A stretch of 64,000 nt of DNA. It comes from UBA2589 sp965223235. GTDB taxonomy: Bacteria; Gemmatimonadota; Gemmatimonadetes; Longimicrobiales; Gaopeijiaceae. This document shows, one piece after another, positions 42,076 through 51,300 of the stretch. Both the position numbers and the translations under genes were made by a program. The notes under the pieces were generated by a model, which was not told the origin of the DNA, made no database searches, and worked only from the letters and a program-made list of their open reading frames with translations. How positions within the stretch are numbered: position 1 is the first letter of the stretch; each line of letters opens with the position of its first letter. The stretch is from NCBI GenBank assembly GCA_965223235.1, contig CBDCVV010000021.1, positions 661,316-725,315 of the forward strand, in the 5' to 3' direction.

Positions 42076-43215
42076 GTGACTCCCTCACTCGAACCCTGGA
42101 GGAAATGGGCCCTCGCCCTCCTCCAACTCGGGCTTCTCGGAACGTCGGTGGAGCTGGTCTTACTCGGTCACACCGAGGACGCGTGGCAGTGGACCCCGCT
42201 CGCGCTCCTGGGAGCGGGACTCCTACTCAGTGCTGGACTGGCTTGGCGGCCACAGAGGAGAATCGTAACGCTCTTCCGCAGTCTCATGTTCTTGTATCTT
42301 CCTGCCGCGGGGGCCGGACTCTTCTTGCACCTTCGCTCCAACCTCGAGTTCGAGAGAGAGCTGAATGAGTCCATTGGAGGGTGGGACCTCATCCGCGAAT
42401 CGCTGACCGGCGCAATGCCCGCTCTCGCGCCTGGCACGATGGCTTGGATGGGATTGCTCGGGCTCCTGTACTGTTACCAACACCCCTTGCTCGCAGACCG
42501 CGGGCATACGATTGAGGAACAGAAGCTCATGAAGGGTCGCAATCTCCTTTGGTTCGTGGCGGTCGTTGGCGCGTGCTCTCCGAGTACCGACGACCAGCCG
42601 GCCTCACAGGAAGGCACTGTAACCGTGGCTCCCGAAGCGTCGCCGGACGCGGCCGTACAAGTGACCGACCTCCTCAATCCCAACCTCGCTACGGCCGAAC
42701 AGATGGCGGCGGTGCCAGGGCTGTCTGACATGGCGGTCCAGGATCTGATCGATCGTCGACCGTTCCTCCGGATGACCGACCTTCATCAGGCCATCGAGAC
42801 GCACGTCGCAGAGGATGGCTGGGATGCAGTGTACTCGACGCTATGGCTGCCGATCGACCTCAACGACGCCACGAGCGCGGAGATCTTGTTGATTCCCGGG
42901 GTTGGCGACCGCATGAACCACGAGTTCGAAGAGTACCGACCCTATGCATCGCGCAGCGTCTTCGACCGAGAAATCGGGAAGTACGTGGATGACGAAGAGC
43001 TCGCTCGCCTGGGGCAGTACGTCTATGTGCGCATCGACCTGAACACGGCGTCCGAGGAAGAGATGCTGGCGATTCCCGGCGTCGGCAACCGCATGGCACA
43101 CGAGTTTGAAGAGTACCGCCCCTATTCCTCTCTCGCCCAATTTCGCCGAGAGATTGGAAAGTACGTTGACGACTCAGAGGTAGCTCGACTCGAGCGGTAC
43201 GTAGAGATCCGCTAG
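42076..43215 (+). CDS. Membrane protein fused to ComEA-like helix-hairpin-helix lipoprotein
   Basis: One uninterrupted frame of 379 residues from a GTG. Residues 1-140 contain about four hydrophobic segments. At 152 a second, lipoprotein-type signal begins (MKGRNLLWFVAVVGAC, lipobox Cys167), followed by a Thr/Ala/Pro linker and three helix-hairpin-helix repeats: a weak one (about 195-225), LNDATSAEILLIPGVGDRMNHEF and LNTASEEEMLAIPGVGNRMAHEF. The ATG at residue 152 (42529) has GAGG 11 bases upstream, so a separate lipoprotein could be made from inside the frame. ComEA-type repeats bind DNA without sequence preference. Whether this is a true fusion, or two genes joined by an indel or sequencing error, cannot be settled here. 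Confidence 0.65.
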   Translation: MTPSLEPWRKWALALLQLGLLGTSVELVLLGHTEDAWQWTPLALLGAGLLLSAGLAWRPQRRIVTLFRSLMFLYLPAAGAGLFLHLRSNLEFERELNESIGGWDLIRESLTGAMPALAPGTMAWMGLLGLLYCYQHPLLADRGHTIEEQKLMKGRNLLWFVAVVGACSPSTDDQPASQEGTVTVAPEASPDAAVQVTDLLNPNLATAEQMAAVPGLSDMAVQDLIDRRPFLRMTDLHQAIETHVAEDGWDAVYSTLWLPIDLNDATSAEILLIPGVGDRMNHEFEEYRPYASRSVFDREIGKYVDDEELARLGQYVYVRIDLNTASEEEMLAIPGVGNRMAHEFEEYRPYSSLAQFRREIGKYVDDSEVARLERYVEIR

Positions 43216-43243
43216 GCGACGCGAAAGGCGGATCGCATCTCGA

Positions 43244-43894
43244 TCAACTCGGGAGGCTGGGGCGCTCCAGTCCCGCCTTGATGAGATTCGTCAGCCGCTC
43301 CATGGCACCGACATTCTCGGCGCCGTCTGTTACCAGTAGATCGGCGAAGCGGCGGCTGGGCTCGACGAACTCCCGATGCATCGGCTCGACGCGTTCCGCA
43401 TGGTGGGCTTCGACTTCGTGACGCTCCCGCCCCCGCTCCGCACGATCGCGGGCTACGCGACGCCGCAGCCGTTCGAGCTCCGGCACATCGACATACACCT
43501 TCACGTCGCACAGGCCACGCACTCGCTCGTCCTCGAGCACAAAGAGGCCCTCGACGATCACGACCGGAGCGGGCTCCACCAGAGAGCCCTCGGTCTCTCG
43601 CGTCTGCGTCGTATAGTCGTATCGCGGAACGGTGACCCGCCGACCTCGCATCAGTTCGCGTAGATGCCGGACGAAGAGCTCTGTTTCCAAGCTCTCCGGA
43701 TGATCGACGTTGACGGCTTTCCTGGCCGCCAGCGGCATGTGCCCTAGGTCGCGGTAGTAGCTGTCGTGGCGGACGATCGCACACCCGATGGGCGACAACA
43801 GCTCCACAAGTCGCGAGGCCACCGCTGACTTCCCGGCCCCACTTCCCCCCGCAATGCCTACAACCACGGCGTGGAAACCACCTCCCAGCGACAT
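43244..43894 (-). CDS. udk: Uridine kinase
   Basis: 216 residues from ATG 43894; a GTG one codon earlier is possible. It phosphorylates uridine and cytidine for pyrimidine salvage. The P-loop is GGSGAGKS (16-23); HDSYYRDL, NVDHPESLET, PRYDYTTQTRE and VVIVEGLFVLEDERVR are family signatures. It stands alone between rpoC and the plus-strand HhH gene and splits the rpoBC and str operons, which are adjacent in many bacteria. Confidence 0.9.
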   Translation of the reverse strand: MSLGGGFHAVVVGIAGGSGAGKSAVASRLVELLSPIGCAIVRHDSYYRDLGHMPLAARKAVNVDHPESLETELFVRHLRELMRGRRVTVPRYDYTTQTRETEGSLVEPAPVVIVEGLFVLEDERVRGLCDVKVYVDVPELERLRRRVARDRAERGRERHEVEAHHAERVEPMHREFVEPSRRFADLLVTDGAENVGAMERLTNLIKAGLERPSLPS

Positions 43895-43924
43895 CACACC
43901 GACCCGGCCAAGGCCGCGGAAGAC

Positions 43925-44007
43925 TCAGCAGTCACGCCATCCCATGAGGGGATCGGATGCAGCGCATCCGAGCGAAGCATGCCGTCTCGGGACGGCGTGA
44001 CTGCTGA
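43925..44007 (-). other. Multi-hairpin element after rpoC
   Basis: A perfect 14-bp closing stem pairs 43925-43938 with 43994-44007. Inside are three small hairpins: ATCCC/GGGAT (43939-43953), CGGATGC/GCATCCG (43954-43970) and CCGTC/GACGG (43982-43995), the last partly competing with the closing stem. It begins 16 bp beyond the rpoC stop and ends before udk. There is no U-tract, so a simple intrinsic terminator is not indicated. The cloverleaf-like layout recalls stem I of the tuf-linked elements. Confidence 0.6.
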
Positions 44008-44022
44008 ACCACTCCACGCGTT

Positions 44023-47000
44023 CTACTTGAGCCCGACCCCCTCTTCGCCCGCAATACCGAGACCCGGCACCAACTCTCCGGGCTCTGTCAGCGGGATGAT
44101 TTCCTCGTCGTAGTACGACTGCTCGACCATGAACTCGACGTTGGAGTACCTGTGGATCCCCGTTCCCGCTGGGATCAGGTGTCCGATGATGATGTTCTCC
44201 TTGAGTCCCTTCAGGTCGTCACGAGCGCCGCGTACTGCAGCATCCGTGAGCACGCGTGTCGTCTCTTGGAAGGAGGCTGCCGAGATGAACGACTCCGTGG
44301 TCAGGCTGGCCTTGGTAATACCGAGAAGGAGCGGCTCACTCCGTGCCGGTTTGATGCCCTCCGTCATCGCCGCGGTGTTGACCGTACGGAACTCGGTCCG
44401 GTCCACATTCTCACCTTCCAGGAGCTCGGTGTCACCCGCGTCGGTGACGCGCACCTTCTGCAGCATCTGGCGCACGATCACGCCGATGTGCTTGTCGTTG
44501 ATCTTCACGCCCTGAAGTCGATACACCTCCTGAATCTCGTTGAGGAGATACTCCTGGACGGCCCTTGGGCCCTTAATGGCGAGAATATCGTGAGGGTTGA
44601 CCGGGCCCTCAGAGATCCGGTCTCCAGCACGCACCACGTCACCCGTGTGTACCCGCATGTGCTTACCGACCGGGACGTCGTAGGTACGCTGCTCTCCCTG
44701 CTCGGGCGTCACATGTACCTGTCGCTTTCCGCGCTTGATGTCACCGAAGCTGATCGAGCCATCGATCTCGGTGATCACGGCCGGATCCTTTGGACGGCGC
44801 GCCTCGAAGAGCTCCGCGACCCGCGGAAGACCACCCGTGATGTCCCTCGTCTTGTACACCTCGCGAGAGATCTTCGCGATCGTGTCGCCGAGTTCGACTT
44901 TCTCACCGTCTCGAACGATCAGCTGTGCGCCCACGGGCACGATAAATTCGCGCAGCTTCTCCTGCTTTTTCGTGTCGGTACGGATCACGATCGTGGGGTG
45001 CAGCTTCTTCTCACGATCTTCGATGATCGTCATCTGACGGCGACCCGTCGACTCGTCGAGTTCCTCTCGCATCGTCTGATCTTCCACGATGTCCCGGAAC
45101 TCGATCACACCCTTCGAGTCGGCCACCATCGGCTCTGAATACGGATCCCAGCTGAAGAGAAGATCACCGGCCTCGATCTTCTGGCCTTCCTCGATCGCGA
45201 TCGTGGCTCCGTACGGAACCGCGAGGCGAGAGCGCACGGACCCATCCGCGGTGAGGAGCAGAATCTCACCCTCACGCGAAGTGACGATCACCACATCGTC
45301 GGGCGTCGTGACCGTCGTCACACGATCCAACCCGACCACACCGTCGATCTTCGACTTACGCTGGGTCTGGGCCGCAATACGTGATGCCGTACCTCCGATG
45401 TGGAAGGTCCGAAGCGTCAGCTGCGTGCCCGGCTCGCCGATCGACTGCGCAGCGAGAATCCCGACCGCCTCTCCAACGTCGACGGTCTTCATCGTCGCCA
45501 GATTCCGACCGTAACACATCCGACAGAGGCCACGCTTCGCCTCACAGGTGAGCACGGAGCGAATCCGCACCATCTGTAACCCGGAGTGCTCCATGGCAAG
45601 CGCCTGGTCTTCCAGGATCAGGGCGCCAGCCTCTACAAGGAGTTCGCCATCGATGGGATCGTAGACATCGTCCAGCGCCACATTCCCGACGATTCGATCG
45701 GAGAGCGGCTCGATGATGTCTTCGCCCTCCTTGAGCGCCGTCATCTCGAGTCCGAGGATCGTGCCGCAATCCTCTACGGTGATCGTCATGTCCTGCGCCA
45801 CATCGACGAGGCGTCGCGTCAGGTATCCGGCATCGGCCGTCTTCAGCGCCGTATCCGCCAGCCCCTTCCGCGCGCCGTGCGTCGAGATGAAGTACTCGAC
45901 CACGGTAAGTCCCTCACGGAAGTTCGACTTGATCGGGCTTTCGATGATCTCGCCGATTCCACCGGTCAGCTTCTTTTGCGGCTTGGCCATCAAGCCACGC
46001 ATCCCAGCCAACTGTCTCATCTGGTCGCGGTTACCACGAGCACCCGACGTCATCATCATGTACACCGGGTTGAAACCAGCATGGGAGCGCTCCAGGTGCC
46101 GCACCATCGCGTCCGCGACATCGTTGTTCGCGTGCGTCCAGGTATCGATCACCTTGTTGTAGCGCTCCCCATTCGAGATGAAGCCGCTCGCGTACGCCTT
46201 TTGGAAGCGCGCCACTTGCTCGTCGGCTTCTTCCAAGATCTCGGCTTTTTCCGCCGGGACTTCCAGATCTTCGATTCCGACGCTGATCCCGCCGAGCGTC
46301 GCATAGCGGAAACCGAAGTCCTTGATCGCATCTAGGAACTCGGTGGTCCTCTTGAGGCCCGTCACATTGAAGCACTCGAACGCGAGGTCGCCGAGCTCCT
46401 TCTTCCCAAAGGTTCGGTTGATGAATCCGAGTTCGTCGGGGATGATCGAGTTGAAGAGTACCCGGCCAGCCGTTGTGCGCACCCAGTGTGCTTCACGTTC
46501 ACCACCGAAGTCGGCAGACACCCAGTACCACACCGGAGTGTGGAAGTCGACTCGCTCTTGTGCGAGCGCCATCTCGACTTCGCCATAGGTGGCGTAGCGG
46601 GGCGCGTCGGCGAAGACCTCGTTCAGTTCCGCATCGGCCTTCTCACGCCTTGCCTTCGGCCTCTTGGAGTCGTTTGCAACCCGCTCGAGGTCGGAGATCT
46701 GGATGCCGGGGTTCGTCAGGTAGTACGACCCGATCACCATGTCCTGGGTCGGAGCAGCCACCGGACGTCCGTTGGACGGGAGCAGAATGTTGTTCGACGA
46801 CAACATCAGTACCCGAGCTTCCAACTGAGCCTCGAAGGAAAGAGGCAGGTGGACCGCCATCTGATCGCCGTCGAAGTCCGCGTTGAATGCAGCGCATACC
46901 AACGGGTGAATACGGATGGCCTTTCCTTCGACCAGTACGGGCTCAAACGCCTGAATACCGAGGCGGTGAAGCGTCGGCGCCCGGTTGAGGAGTACAGGGT

Positions 47001-48327
47001 GGTCCTTAATGATGTCCTCGAGGACCTCATACACCTTTGGATCGCTCTTCTCCACGATCTTCTTCGCGCGCTTCACCGTTTCGGCTTCGCCACGCTTCTC
47101 GAGTTCGTGAATGATGAACGGCTTGAAGAGCTCGACGGCCATCGTCTTCGGGAGGCCGCACTGGTGAAGCTTCAGCTCCGGGCCGACCACGATGACCGAC
47201 CGACCGGAGTAGTCCACACGCTTCCCGAGCAGATTCTGGCGAAAGCGTCCCTGCTTGCCCTTGAGCATGTCCGAGAGCGACTTCAGAGGTCGCTTACCAC
47301 GGCCTCGAATCGCCTTCGAGCGCCGGCCGTTGTCGAACAGCGCATCGACCGCCTCCTGCAGCATGCGCTTCTCGTTGCGGAGGATGACCTCCGGCGCACG
47401 CATGTCGATCAGCTTCTTCAGTCGGTTGTTTCGGTTGATCACCCGACGATAGAGGTCGTTCAAATCGGAAGTCGCGAAACGCCCACCGTCGAGCGGCACG
47501 AGCGGACGGAGATCCGGCGGGATCACCGGGATCACGTCTAGAATCATCCACTCGGGCTTGTTCCGGCTCTCAGGCGTATCGCCCGAGGTCCGCAATGCAT
47601 CTACGACCTTGAGGCGCTTGAGCTTCTTCTTCTTACGGTGCTGGGAAGTCTCTGTGGCAATCTCGTGTCTGAGCCACGATGCCAGCCTATCCAGTCCACG
47701 ACCGTCGGCGTTCCGGTCCTTGATCTTCTTCTTGTCCGGATCGTCGAGCATCTGGAGGAGCGTCCGCGCTGCCTCGGCACCGATCTCGGCACGGAAAGAC
47801 TCGTCGCCCTCTTCACGCGCCTTCACACGCAGATCGTAGTACTCGTCCTCGTCGAGCAGCTGCTGAAATTCGACTTCTTGCTTGCCTGGATTCGTGACGA
47901 CATACGCCGCGTAGTAGATGACCTTCTCGAGATCTCGCAACGTCATCCCGAGGAGGTATCCGAGCTGACTCGGGAGTGTCTTGAAGAACCAGATGTGCGC
48001 TACGGGCACGGCGAGTTCGATGTGACCCATCCTCTCGCGCCGCACCTTCGACAACGTGACCTCGACGCCACACCGATCGCAGACGTGCCCGCGGAAGCGA
48101 ATACGCTTGAACTTTCCGCAGTGGCACTCCCAGTCCTTCACTGGACCGAAGATGCGCTCGCAGAAGAGACCGTCACGTTCCGGCTTGAACGACCGGTAGT
48201 TGATCGTCTCAGGCTTGATCACTTCGCCGAACGACCACGAACGGATCTCGTCCGGAGAAGCCAGGCGAACCTGGATGTACTCGAAGTCCGCCGTGCGCTG
48301 ATCGCGGGTCCTGGGGAAATCGATCAT
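44023..48327 (-). CDS. rpoC: RNA polymerase subunit beta-prime
   Basis: 1434 residues. The N-terminal zinc ribbon is CHCGKFKRIRFRGHVCDRC. The active-site NADFDGDQMAVHLPLS carries the three Mg2+-binding aspartates. The trigger-loop region (GLADTALKTADAGYLTRRLVDVAQD) and the second zinc site (CEAKRGLCRMC) are intact. The length is close to the E. coli protein (1407). It starts five bases after the rpoB stop. Confidence 0.99.
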   Translation of the reverse strand: MIDFPRTRDQRTADFEYIQVRLASPDEIRSWSFGEVIKPETINYRSFKPERDGLFCERIFGPVKDWECHCGKFKRIRFRGHVCDRCGVEVTLSKVRRERMGHIELAVPVAHIWFFKTLPSQLGYLLGMTLRDLEKVIYYAAYVVTNPGKQEVEFQQLLDEDEYYDLRVKAREEGDESFRAEIGAEAARTLLQMLDDPDKKKIKDRNADGRGLDRLASWLRHEIATETSQHRKKKKLKRLKVVDALRTSGDTPESRNKPEWMILDVIPVIPPDLRPLVPLDGGRFATSDLNDLYRRVINRNNRLKKLIDMRAPEVILRNEKRMLQEAVDALFDNGRRSKAIRGRGKRPLKSLSDMLKGKQGRFRQNLLGKRVDYSGRSVIVVGPELKLHQCGLPKTMAVELFKPFIIHELEKRGEAETVKRAKKIVEKSDPKVYEVLEDIIKDHPVLLNRAPTLHRLGIQAFEPVLVEGKAIRIHPLVCAAFNADFDGDQMAVHLPLSFEAQLEARVLMLSSNNILLPSNGRPVAAPTQDMVIGSYYLTNPGIQISDLERVANDSKRPKARREKADAELNEVFADAPRYATYGEVEMALAQERVDFHTPVWYWVSADFGGEREAHWVRTTAGRVLFNSIIPDELGFINRTFGKKELGDLAFECFNVTGLKRTTEFLDAIKDFGFRYATLGGISVGIEDLEVPAEKAEILEEADEQVARFQKAYASGFISNGERYNKVIDTWTHANNDVADAMVRHLERSHAGFNPVYMMMTSGARGNRDQMRQLAGMRGLMAKPQKKLTGGIGEIIESPIKSNFREGLTVVEYFISTHGARKGLADTALKTADAGYLTRRLVDVAQDMTITVEDCGTILGLEMTALKEGEDIIEPLSDRIVGNVALDDVYDPIDGELLVEAGALILEDQALAMEHSGLQMVRIRSVLTCEAKRGLCRMCYGRNLATMKTVDVGEAVGILAAQSIGEPGTQLTLRTFHIGGTASRIAAQTQRKSKIDGVVGLDRVTTVTTPDDVVIVTSREGEILLLTADGSVRSRLAVPYGATIAIEEGQKIEAGDLLFSWDPYSEPMVADSKGVIEFRDIVEDQTMREELDESTGRRQMTIIEDREKKLHPTIVIRTDTKKQEKLREFIVPVGAQLIVRDGEKVELGDTIAKISREVYKTRDITGGLPRVAELFEARRPKDPAVITEIDGSISFGDIKRGKRQVHVTPEQGEQRTYDVPVGKHMRVHTGDVVRAGDRISEGPVNPHDILAIKGPRAVQEYLLNEIQEVYRLQGVKINDKHIGVIVRQMLQKVRVTDAGDTELLEGENVDRTEFRTVNTAAMTEGIKPARSEPLLLGITKASLTTESFISAASFQETTRVLTDAAVRGARDDLKGLKENIIIGHLIPAGTGIHRYSNVEFMVEQSYYDEEIIPLTEPGELVPGLGIAGEEGVGLK

Positions 48328-48332
48328 CTAGG

Positions 48333-51300
48333 TTATTCCTCCTCGCCCAGCGTAACGCTGAGGCCGAGTGCTTGGAGTTCTTTTACGAGGACGTTGAACG
48401 ACTCCGGAATACCTGGCTTCGGAAGGTTGTCTCCCTTCACGATCGCCTCGTACACCTTGGAGCGACCCTGCACATCGTCGGACTTCACGGTGAGAATCTC
48501 CTGCAGCGTGTGCGCCGCGCCATAAGCCTCGAGCGCCCACACCTCCATCTCCCCGAAGCGCTGCCCACCGAACTGAGCCTTACCCGCTAGCGGCTGCTGC
48601 GTCACCAACGAGTAGGGGCCGATCGACCGAGCATGAATCTTGTCGTCGACCAGGTGGCTGAGCTTGAGCATGTAAATGGCTCCGACCGTGACTGGGAAGT
48701 CGAAGCGTCGCCCGCTCCGGCCATCACGCAGCCAGATCTTCCCGTTCGGGAAGATCTCCGCATACTCGAGCAACTCGATCACGGCGCTGTCCAATCCGGA
48801 CTTCACCGAGGAACGACCCTTCAGCTTTTGAATCCTCGGGAAGAGATCGGAGGGCTTTTCACCTTTCCGCGCGGCCAGCTCTTCGGCCGCTTCGAGAAGA
48901 TAGCCCACCACACGATCGAAGAACTTCTGCTCTTTCTTCGAAAGTTTGATCCCGAGGTACGCGTCGAGCGACTGCCCAATCCCGTGGGAGCGCCCCGCAG
49001 GAGCGTCTCCGTTTCCGTTCGCTTTCCCGTGAGCCATGACGACGGGGAGCTGAGCGGCGACACCGACTAGCGTCTCGATATCGTCGAGCGTCGTCGGAGA
49101 ATCCGCTTTCACCTCGAGCGCTTGGTCGGCCCATTTCAGGCCTGCCAACTTGAGGAGTCCGCCAACCTCGTTCTCCGTTGCACCCTGGAAGACCGGCGTC
49201 TTGGCCTCGAAGCCGAGCACTCGGCCGGCCCAACCCAGGTGGGTCTCCAAAATCTGACCGACGTTCATTCGAGAAGGCACGCCGAGCGGATTCAGCACGA
49301 TCTCGACGGGGGTGCCGTCGGGAAGGAAAGGCATTTCCTCCTCGGGCACGATCCGGGCAATGATACCCTTGTTCCCGTGCCGTCCGGCCATCTTGTCGCC
49401 GACGGAGATCTTGCGCTTCTCCGCGACGTAGACCTTGACCAACTGAACCACCCCTGGGGGGAGCTCATCGGGCTGGAAGACCTTGTCGATCTGCTCTTCC
49501 GTCTTGTTCTTCACCCGCTGAACCCGTGCTTGCGCTTCGTCTACGATCCGACGAATGCGCTCAGCGGCATCCTTGTTCTGGACTTTGAAGGTCGAGAGAT
49601 CGACGCGTCGGAAGTCGATTCCGTCGATGGTGTCTTTGGACAGCTTCGTCCCTTCGTCGAGAACAGGCTCCACCGTGCCCTTCTTCAACATCAGGGCCAC
49701 CGTCTGCCTCGAAAGGGCATCGCGCAGCTCGTCGTCCCGGGCTGCGTTGATCCTCTGGATCTCCTCGCGCTCCATCGCGCGAAGGTCACCGATCTTCGCC
49801 CCGTGTTCCTTCTCCAAGAGCGGATCGTCAATGCGGCGTGAAAAGATCTTCACGTCGATAATCGTCCCAGTCATGCCCGGCGGGACCCTGAGCGACGAAT
49901 CCTTCACGTCCTTGGCTTTCTCACCGAAGATCGCCGTGAGGAGCTTCTCTTCGGGAGAGAGCTCTGTTTCGCCCTTCGGAGTGATTTTCCCGACGAGAAT
50001 ATCCCCGGCTTCGACGCGTGCGCCGACCCTCACGATGCCGCGTTCGTCCAAGTCAACGAGGCTCTCCTCGGCCACGTTGGGGATCTCTCGGGTGATCTCC
50101 TCCATGCCCCGCTTGGTGTCGCGGACGTGGAGCTCCAGCTCCTGGATGTGAACCGAGGTGAAGACATCGTCCTTCACCAGCTTCTCACTGATGACGATGG
50201 CATCCTCGAAGTTCGAGCCATACCAAGGCATGAACGCGACCAGCACGTTGCGACCAAGCGCGAGTTCACCCGCGTCGGTGCTCGGGCCGTCGGCGATGAT
50301 ATCCCCCGGCTCGACCGCTTCACCAATCTTCACGAGCGGCCGTTGGTTGATCGCCGTGTCCTGGTTCGTCCTCCAATACTTGCGGAGCCGGTAGCGATCG
50401 TACTGCGCGAGCTTGGCAAGCGGTTGATCCGGTCGGCCGGCGATCGAGCCGGTGTCGACTACGATCTCGTCCGCGGTCACCTGCACGATCGTACCCCCGC
50501 GGCGCGCAGTGATGACCGCGCCTGAGTCCGAAGCCACCTTGGCCTCCAACCCCGTGCCCACGAGGGGAGCATCGGTGTAGAGGAGTGGGACCGCCTGGCG
50601 CTGCATGTTCGAGCCCATCAAGGCCCGGTTCGCGTCATCGTGCTCAAGGAAGGGAATGAGCGCAGCCGCGACCGAAACGAGCTGGTCGGGGGCCACGTCC
50701 ATGTAGTCGATGTCCTCGGGCTTCAGGAGCGGGAAGTCACCACGCTCTCGGCACAAGACGTACTCGTTGCGGAAGTTGCCCTTCTCGTCGAGCGGCGCGT
50801 TCGCCTGAGCGATCCGCGACTCTTCTTCCTCGTTCGCCGAGAGCCACTCGATATCGTTGGTGACCTTCCCCTTCTTCACCTTCCGGTAGGGGGTCTCGAC
50901 GAAGCCGAGGTCGTTGATCCGCGAGTAGGTCGTCAGCGAGGTGATGAGTCCGATGTTCGGACCCTCGGGCGTCTCGATCGGACACATCCGCCCGTAGTGG
51001 GAGTAGTGCACATCGCGGACTTCGAAGCCCGCCCGTTCCCGCGTGAGACCACCCGGCCCAAGAGCCGAGAGTCGACGCTTGTGCGTCATCTCGGCGAGCG
51101 GGTTGGTCTGATCCATGAACTGGGAGAGCTGGCTGGATCCGAAGAACGCCTGGATCACAGCGGAAACCGTCCGCGCATTCACGAGATCGTCGATGTTGAT
51201 CTTGTCGGGGTCGGTGTTGATCGACATCCGCTCCTTGACCAGGCGCGCCATGCGGCTGAGTCCGACGCTGAACTGATTCGCGATCAGCTCCCCGACCGTG

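Noticed and set aside
50900..51140. Possible rifampicin-resistance or rpsL streptomycin-resistance changes
   Set aside because: The key RpoB residues (Asp, His, Ser in the cluster I region) and both RpsL lysines are the sensitive-type residues.
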